DNA of 53,295 nucleotides. Source: Labilithrix sp. (lineage in GTDB: Bacteria > Myxococcota_A > Polyangia > Polyangiales > Polyangiaceae). The DNA is taken from positions 1 through 53,295 of the forward strand of contig JAQBQJ010000180.1 of assembly GCA_028287065.1 (NCBI GenBank), written 5' to 3'. Under the pieces are notes generated by a model. That model ran no database searches and was not told the DNA's origin. It worked only from the letters and a program-made list of their open reading frames with translations. This document shows positions 49,009-53,295 of this stretch, piece after piece (the first letter of the stretch is position 1; each line of letters starts with the position of its first letter). A program made the translations under genes and the position numbers.

Positions 49009-49842
49009 CTAGATCTTGCGGTGCACGAGGCACGGCAGCGATGCGCGGACGCGGTCCTGCGCAGCGAAGTCGAGCCTCGCCGTCGCGAAGCCCTCGCCCT
49101 CGGCGCACTGCGCGAGCACGTCGCCCCACGGATCGACGATCAGGCTCTTGCCGTACGTCTGACGGTTGCGCGGGTGCCTGCCGTGCTGCGCGGGCGCGAG
49201 CACGAACACCTGGTTCTCGATCGCGCGCGCGCGCAGCAGCACGTGCCAGTGATCCTTGCCCGTCGTGAGCGTGAACGCCGCGGGCACCGTGACGACGCGA
49301 ACGCCGCGCTCGCCGAGCTTGCGATACAGCTCGGGGAAGCGGAGGTCGTAGCAGATGGTCATGCCGAGGCCGATCGGCTTGCCGGCGCGCCCCGAGATCT
49401 CGTTCGCCACGGGCTCGCTGCCGGCCGTCGTCGCGGCGCTCTCGAGGAGCTTCGTTCCGTCGGCGAGGTCGACGTCGAAGAGATGCACCTTGCGATAACG
49501 CGAGACGAGGCGGCCGTCGGGCTCGAAGAGGAGTGACGTGTTGTACGGCCGGTCGGGATCGGGGCTCGCCTCGGGCATGCCGCCGGCGACGAGCCACACG
49601 CGCGCGTCGCGAGCCGCGAGGCGTAGCGCCTCGACGATCGGACCGGGCGGATCTGCGTCGATGCGCTCGGCGATCTCGCGCTTCCTGGACTCCTCGCCCA
49701 TGAAGGCGAAGTTCTCGGGGAGCGCCACGAGCTCGGCGCCGGAGCGACCGGCTTCGAGGACGAGCTCGCGCACGCGCGCGAGGTTCGCGCGGACATCGTC
49801 CTGACTGGAGAGCTGGATGACGGCGGCTTGCACGAGGGTCAT
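49009..49842 (-). CDS. Nitrilase-superfamily amidase, Nit2-like (277 aa)
   Basis: Carbon-nitrogen hydrolase with the full Glu-Lys-Cys set: ELVALPENFAFMGE (Glu43), LVSRYRKVHLFDVDLA (Lys118) and IGLGMTICYDLRFPELYRKLGERG (Cys164). The segment HWHVLLRARAIENQVFVLAPAQHGRHPRNRQTYGKSLIVDPWGDVLAQ is typical of the Nit1/Nit2 subgroup, whose members repair deaminated glutathione or 2-oxo acid amides. Length is normal. The ATG lies 16 bases from the protease start region, and GCTAGT abuts the ATG. Cytoplasmic; probably a metabolite-repair amidase. Confidence 0.9.
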   Translation of the reverse strand: MTLVQAAVIQLSSQDDVRANLARVRELVLEAGRSGAELVALPENFAFMGEESRKREIAERIDADPPGPIVEALRLAARDARVWLVAGGMPEASPDPDRPYNTSLLFEPDGRLVSRYRKVHLFDVDLADGTKLLESAATTAGSEPVANEISGRAGKPIGLGMTICYDLRFPELYRKLGERGVRVVTVPAAFTLTTGKDHWHVLLRARAIENQVFVLAPAQHGRHPRNRQTYGKSLIVDPWGDVLAQCAEGEGFATARLDFAAQDRVRASLPCLVHRKI

Positions 49843-49857
49843 ACTAGCGCGGCCCCC

Positions 49858-51072
49858 GTGCCCTGGCCCATCGCCGTTCCGGACAGCGCGCCGCCGCTGC
49901 GCTTCGTCGATCCGATCGTGATCAGCGCGCCGATGACGCCGCTGTCCATGTCCGGCTCCGCGCCGAGGTTCGCGCCCAACGTTCCGGCCGGAACGTGGCC
50001 TGCCGCCGCGCTGCCCGTGCCGTTCGTGCTCGCGCTGCCACGGAGCCGCGACGTCGGCGCGGAGGCGGCGGCCGAGCTCGAGGTCGCGCTGAGGGCGTGG
50101 GCCCGGGCCGCCTGCTCCGGGTTTCGTGCGCGCTTCGACGGCGAGCGCGCCGCGACGGCCGCGGACGACGGCGTGAACGTCGTGCTCTTCCACGACGACG
50201 CGTGGCCCGCCGAGCTCGCCCCGGGCGCCGTCGCGCAGACCGTGATTCACACCGACGTCGACGGGCACTACCGGGACGCCGACATCCACGTGAACGGGAA
50301 AGACTTCCGCTTCTCCCTCGACGCGTCGCGCACGCCGGGGACGCTCGACCTGCGGAGCGTCCTCGTCCACGAGCTCGGGCATGCGCTCGGGCTGGGGCAC
50401 TCGAACGATCCGCGCGCGACCATGTTCGCGACGGGATCCGGGCTGCGGTGGCGGTCGCTGGAGAAGGACGACGTCGACGGCGTGTGCTCGCTCTACCCCG
50501 GCTCGGGCGCGAGCGGCTGCGACGCAGTCCCCTGCCCTGCCCCCTTCGTGTGCGTGGCGAACGCATGCCAGAGACCGCGCGATTCACGCGACGTATGCGC
50601 GCCGTGCTCGCGCATCGCGGACGCATGCGAGGCCGCGGGCGACGGAGCGCGATGCATCGACATCGGCGAAGGCGCGAACGCCGGGCGCGTGTGCGGGCGC
50701 GAGTGTGCGAGCGATGCCGATTGTGGCGCGGGCTTCCACTGCAAGCCGACGACCGCCGCCGGCGACCTGCAGTGCGTCTCGGACACCGCGTGCAAGAACG
50801 GCGCGAGCCCGTGCACGACGGATGCAGACTGCACGGGTTCGAGCTGCCGGGACGGAGCGTGCGTGGGACCGCCTGAGGTGCCGGATGCCGGCGCCGGCGG
50901 TGATGCAGGACTCGCCGATGCGGGCCTGGATAGCGGCGCGCCGGTCTCTCCGGGAGGAGGAGGCTGCGACTGCGCGGTCGTGCCCGCGACGTCCGGCGAA
51001 TGGCCGGCGGCGCTCAGGCTCCTGCTCGCGGCGGGGCTCCTCGCGCTGCTCGTGCGCCGCGCAGCGCGTTAG
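49858..51072 (+). CDS. Matrixin-like metalloprotease with MYXO-CTERM-like tail (404 aa)
   Basis: The catalytic zinc motif is LVHELGHALGLGHSNDP (HExxHxxGxxH, residues about 171-181). An upstream strand, DGVNVVLFHDD ... VIHTDVDGHYRDADIHVN, and the later ATMFATGSGLRWRSLEKDDVDGVCSLY fit the M10 family with a Met-turn. A Cys-rich region follows (CDAVPCPAPFVC ... CARECASDADCGAGFHC), then a Gly-rich linker, GGCDCAV, a hydrophobic helix and RRAAR, as in MYXO-CTERM sorting tails. The start is uncertain: no signal peptide is visible from GTG 49858 or from the ATG at 49936, although the tail implies export. Expected to be a secreted or envelope protease. Confidence 0.75.
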   Translation: MPWPIAVPDSAPPLRFVDPIVISAPMTPLSMSGSAPRFAPNVPAGTWPAAALPVPFVLALPRSRDVGAEAAAELEVALRAWARAACSGFRARFDGERAATAADDGVNVVLFHDDAWPAELAPGAVAQTVIHTDVDGHYRDADIHVNGKDFRFSLDASRTPGTLDLRSVLVHELGHALGLGHSNDPRATMFATGSGLRWRSLEKDDVDGVCSLYPGSGASGCDAVPCPAPFVCVANACQRPRDSRDVCAPCSRIADACEAAGDGARCIDIGEGANAGRVCGRECASDADCGAGFHCKPTTAAGDLQCVSDTACKNGASPCTTDADCTGSSCRDGACVGPPEVPDAGAGGDAGLADAGLDSGAPVSPGGGGCDCAVVPATSGEWPAALRLLLAAGLLALLVRRAAR

Positions 51073-51358
51073 CGGCCACGTACGCGCTCGCGATCGACGC
51101 CCTCACGCGAGACACGCTCGGTCCCAGGGCCGACTCGAGCGGCGTCCCGTTCCGGCGCGCGACGTTCCGCACCTTCGCGGCCGCGGGATGGGAGACGTTC
51201 GAAGCGACCAGCACGAGCGCGTCGGCGGCTTCGGCACGCGCCTCGAGCGAGGGACAGTCGACGTACACGGCGTCGATCTCCACGCCTGCGGGCGCGTCGC
51301 GATAGTACGGATCGAGGCGCGTGAGGCCTCCGACGACCAGCACGCGCAGCACGCTCAC
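51014..51358 (-). CDS. DUF2325-like protein (114 aa)
   Basis: Single-domain protein VSVLRVLVVGGLTRLDPYYRDAPAGVEIDAVYVDCPSLEARAEAADALVLVASNVSHPAAAKVRNVARRNGTPLESALGPSVSRVRASIASAY. It keeps the VVGG opening, the VSH turn followed by V(K/R), and a late Ser-x-Ser block, like DUF2325 (first copy at 282-587), though it is diverged and replaces the Cys after the VK position. The GTG start overlaps the rhodanese stop (GTGA). It runs 59 bases into the opposite protease gene. Function unknown; the rhodanese link may suggest a sulfur or redox role. Confidence 0.68.
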   Translation of the reverse strand: MSVLRVLVVGGLTRLDPYYRDAPAGVEIDAVYVDCPSLEARAEAADALVLVASNVSHPAAAKVRNVARRNGTPLESALGPSVSRVRASIASAYVAANALRGARAARGAPPRAGA

Positions 51359-51927
51359 GAAGACACCCGCGCCGTGAAGCTCGCCGCAGGATGGCGGACC
51401 GCTTCGCGCGAGACCGCGCGGCCCTCTCCTGCCCACCGCGTGAAGCCGCCTTGCAGCACGTGGACGTCGTGGTGCCCGTACCGGACGAGCGCCCATGCTG
51501 CCGCGAGCGCCGCTTCCGGGCGGCCTTCGTCGACGAGCACGATCGTGTGCCCGTCGCCGACGCCGAGGCTGCTCATCGCGATCGCGATCTCCGGGGCGGA
51601 CACGACCTCGCCTGCGTCGTCGAAGAGCACGGCGCGGACATCGAGCGCGACCGCGCCCGGCACGTGACCGCGAACGTAGACCGCCGGCCGGCCGCGCCGA
51701 CCTGCGTGGCGCTCGCGGGAGATCTTCCATCCGGGGGGCCCACCGAGATGCGGGAACCCGCGAAGCTCGACGTTGCCTGCCGCACGCAAGCGTGTGCCGC
51801 TCGCGTCGTCGGACGGCGCGTCCGTGCGGACATCGAGGATGCGCAGGTCCGGCCGACCGAGCCGTGCCTCGAGCCACGCGGGGTCGACGGCCGAGATGGG
51901 AGCGAAGAGACGGGACCTGGCTGCCAT
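51355..51927 (-). CDS. Single, Cys-free rhodanese-like domain (190 aa)
   Basis: Rhodanese fold: ISAVDPAWLEARLGRPDLRILDVRTD, YVRGHVPGAVALDVRAVLFDDAGEVVSAPEIAIAMSSLGVGDGHTIVLVDEGRPEAALAAAWALVRYGHHDVHVLQGGFTRWAGEGRAVS. This matches the inactive N-terminal half of two-domain thiosulfate sulfurtransferases. No Cys occurs in the protein, so it cannot form a persulfide itself, and the catalytic C-terminal half is missing. It may serve as a binding or regulatory domain with the overlapping DUF2325 protein. A palindromic operator-like site abuts its ATG. Confidence 0.78.
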   Translation of the reverse strand: MAARSRLFAPISAVDPAWLEARLGRPDLRILDVRTDAPSDDASGTRLRAAGNVELRGFPHLGGPPGWKISRERHAGRRGRPAVYVRGHVPGAVALDVRAVLFDDAGEVVSAPEIAIAMSSLGVGDGHTIVLVDEGRPEAALAAAWALVRYGHHDVHVLQGGFTRWAGEGRAVSREAVRHPAASFTARVSS

Positions 51928-51952
51928 GTTCGTTATATTGAACGTATGTTCG
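51928..51952 (-). promoter_or_regulatory. GTTCG/CGAAC operator-like triplet over the rhodanese promoter
   Basis: On the plus strand GTTCG, GAACG and GTTCG occur at 51928, 51940 and 51948, giving GTTC-N8-GAAC and GAAC-GTAT-GTTC palindromes. On the coding strand, CAATAT sits 7 nt from the ATG, so the operator covers the -10. Probable repressor site. Confidence 0.5.
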
Positions 51953-52053
51953 TTTCACTGGACAGTCAAGATCCCGCTAGATCGGCCGGGATCGAGCGTC
52001 CTTCGCAGGGACTGTCTACTTTGATGAACGCCGCGCGAAAGCGTTTCCCGGCT

Positions 52054-52059
52054 TAGAAT
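52054..52059 (+). promoter_or_regulatory. -10-like hexamer TAGAAT
   Basis: Exactly 7 nt before the GTG at 52067; supports the GTG start of the dehydratase-like gene. Confidence 0.6.
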
Positions 52060-52066
52060 CCCCGCC

Positions 52067-53083
52067 GTGCCGACCCTCCTGCTCCCGCCCGGAATCGATC
52101 TCGACGGCATGCATGCAGCGCGCGAACGCATCGCCCATCACGTCGTGCCCACGCCGCTCGCGCGCCTCCGCGCGGGGACGGTCCCGCCGGGCAAGGGCGA
52201 CGTTGCGCGTGGCATCGCCGACGTCCCGGTGAACGACGCGCGGCTCCGCCACGACGTGCTCCTGAAGCTCGAGTCCCTTCAGGTGAGCGGCTCCTTCAAG
52301 GCGCGCGGCGCGGTGAACAAGGTGCTCTCGCTTCCGCCGGAGGTGGCGAAGCGCGGCCTCGTCACGGCGTCGGGCGGCAACCACGGGCTCGCCGTGGCGT
52401 ACGCGGGGCGCGTCGTGGACGTACCGACGACGGTCTACCTCCCGAGCCGCACGTCACCGGCAAAGGCCGCGAAGATCGAGGGCTGGGGTGCACGCGTCGT
52501 GCGCGCCGGCGACGTCTGGGACGACGCGCACGCCGCGGCTCTCGCGCACGCGGAGCGCGACGGGCTCACCTATGTCCATCCGTTCGCCGATCCCGCCGTG
52601 GTGTGTGGTCAGGCCACCATCGCACTCGAGGTCCTCGAGCGCGCACCGGAGGTCGACCTGTTCGTCGTCGCGATCGGCGGCGGCGGTCTGGTGTCGGGGG
52701 TCGCGGCAGCCGCGAAGCTCCTTCGTCCCGAGCTGCGCATCATCGGCGTGGAGCCCGAAGGCGCGCCGACGCTCCTCGAGAGCGTGCGCGCGAACGAGGT
52801 CATCGAGCTCGCCGAGATCCGCACGGCGGCGGGAACGCTCGCGCCGCGCCGCTCGGACGCGCTGAACCTCGCGATCATCCGCGCGACCGTCGAGTCCATC
52901 GTTCTGGTCTCGGACGACGAGATGCGAGCGGCCGCGCGCTTCCTGCTCTCCGAGATCGGCATCGGCGCGGAGCTGTCGGGCGCGGCCGCGCTGGCCGCGC
53001 TCCTCGCAAACCGAATCGACCTCGGCTCGGCGAAGAACCCGTGCGCGCTGGTGTGCGGCGCGGGCAGCGACGCGCTTCCGTGA
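52067..53083 (+). CDS. Threonine/serine dehydratase-like PLP enzyme (338 aa)
   Basis: Fold-type II PLP enzyme. The Lys Schiff base is in VLLKLESLQVSGSFKARGAVNKVLSL, and TASGGNHGLAVAYAGR is the phosphate/substrate loop. FVVAIGGGGLVSGVAAAAKLL is the PLP phosphate Gly-rich loop, followed by ELRIIGVEPEGAPTLLESV. The C-terminal GAELSGAAALAALLA is the typical closing helix. There is no regulatory ACT-like domain, so the enzyme is of the short catabolic type (threonine or serine deaminase, or a serine racemase-like enzyme). GTG start with TAGAAT 7 nt upstream. Confidence 0.9.
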   Translation: MPTLLLPPGIDLDGMHAARERIAHHVVPTPLARLRAGTVPPGKGDVARGIADVPVNDARLRHDVLLKLESLQVSGSFKARGAVNKVLSLPPEVAKRGLVTASGGNHGLAVAYAGRVVDVPTTVYLPSRTSPAKAAKIEGWGARVVRAGDVWDDAHAAALAHAERDGLTYVHPFADPAVVCGQATIALEVLERAPEVDLFVVAIGGGGLVSGVAAAAKLLRPELRIIGVEPEGAPTLLESVRANEVIELAEIRTAAGTLAPRRSDALNLAIIRATVESIVLVSDDEMRAAARFLLSEIGIGAELSGAAALAALLANRIDLGSAKNPCALVCGAGSDALP

Positions 53084-53101
53084 CCGAACGAGAGGACGAG
53101 A

Positions 53102-53128
53102 CGAGATTGCGCTTCTCTTTCAATCTCG
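53102..53128. terminator. Hairpin CGAGATTG / CAATCTCG after the dehydratase gene
   Basis: An 8-bp stem with an 11-nt pyrimidine-rich loop lies 18 bases after the stop at 53083 and before the opposite gene end; candidate bidirectional terminator. Confidence 0.5.
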
Positions 53129-53140
53129 CTCTTCTCCCGC

Positions 53141-53295
53141 TTACACCGCGATCGCCTCGAGGATCGCGACCGGCGTCGGCGCTTCCAGCACCCGGTTCAG
53201 GCGGAAGCCGCTCTTCACGAAGAGCTTCTCGAAGTCTGCGCGGCCTCGCTCGCGACCGTCGCAGCACACGATGAGCATGTGGAGGTCGGCGAGCG
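53141..53295 (-). CDS. O-methyltransferase C-terminus (partial, 50 aa)
   Basis: The stop TAA is at 53141-53143; the gene enters from beyond the window end. The frame reads LADLHMLIVCCDGRERGRADFEKLFVKSGFRLNRVLEAPTPVAILEAIAV. The DLHMLxxxxGRER ... LxxxxGF block and the final strand pair are the C-terminal end of plant-type (caffeate/COMT-like) O-methyltransferases. The catalytic region is outside the window. Confidence 0.78.
   Translation of the reverse strand, partial: LADLHMLIVCCDGRERGRADFEKLFVKSGFRLNRVLEAPTPVAILEAIAV

Noticed and set aside
51945..52055. Small frame starting MFVSLDSQDP after the operator
   Set aside because: Short, no ribosome site, ends just before the next start; more likely non-coding.

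Overview
The window reads as chromosomal DNA of a very GC-rich myxobacterium, most likely of the Polyangiales (Labilithrix/Polyangium-like). The reasons are a GC bias at third codon positions, a dozen lipoproteins with Asp/Gly/Ala- or Pro-rich linkers, a matrixin-type protease with a MYXO-CTERM-like tail, and families common in such genomes (VWA lipoprotein, C-type lectin and LamG lipoproteins, YD repeats, WYL regulators, a MerR-TPR fusion). I see no rRNA, tRNA, CRISPR array, insertion sequence, integrase or phage gene, and no gene-free stretch longer than about 220 bases.

Layout. 1-15.5 kb is an exported-protein region: a partial lipoprotein, DUF2325, an endonuclease V-like/expansin/Cys-rich lipoprotein operon, an esterase-like lipoprotein, YjbR, a VWA lipoprotein, a serine hydrolase/DUF1513 operon, a YD-repeat lipoprotein, a C-type lectin, DUF4328, a glycosyltransferase, an aldo/keto reductase, an outer-membrane barrel and two unassigned proteins. 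15.5-23.3 kb holds a TerB-like protein, an aspartoacylase/GCS2 amidoligase pair, an MBL-like protein and a SWIM-SNF2 helicase. 23.4-33.9 kb holds signalling and housekeeping genes: PP2C phosphatase, cNMP-binding protein, Imm35-like protein, Tex, an alpha/beta hydrolase and a WYL regulator. 33.9-43 kb holds a TSG-repeat lipoprotein, a Kir-type K+ channel, a ferritin-like membrane protein, VOC, an exported methyltransferase, a response regulator, a second WYL regulator, a SWIM protein, a methyltransferase and an MFS transporter. 43-53.3 kb holds a BON protein, trpBA, a LamG lipoprotein, a metallophosphoesterase, MerR-TPR, a nitrilase, the MYXO-CTERM protease, a rhodanese/DUF2325 pair, a threonine-dehydratase-like enzyme and the end of a methyltransferase.

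Two signals stand out. First, at least twelve genes on both strands carry a TANNNT -10-like hexamer exactly 7 nt before the start codon, and three more carry it at 6 nt, with no Shine-Dalgarno. This strongly suggests widespread leaderless transcription, and it settles several GTG/ATG start choices. A second group has clear GGAGG-type sites instead. Second, the SWIM-SNF2 helicase gene and a stand-alone SWIM gene 20 kb away share a homologous N-terminal module and also a nearly identical upstream element. That element has two TGTCC/GGACA palindromes followed by TAGGG(C/T), and it ends 62-63 nt before each ATG. It looks like a duplicated gene start with its regulated promoter, or a two-member regulon.
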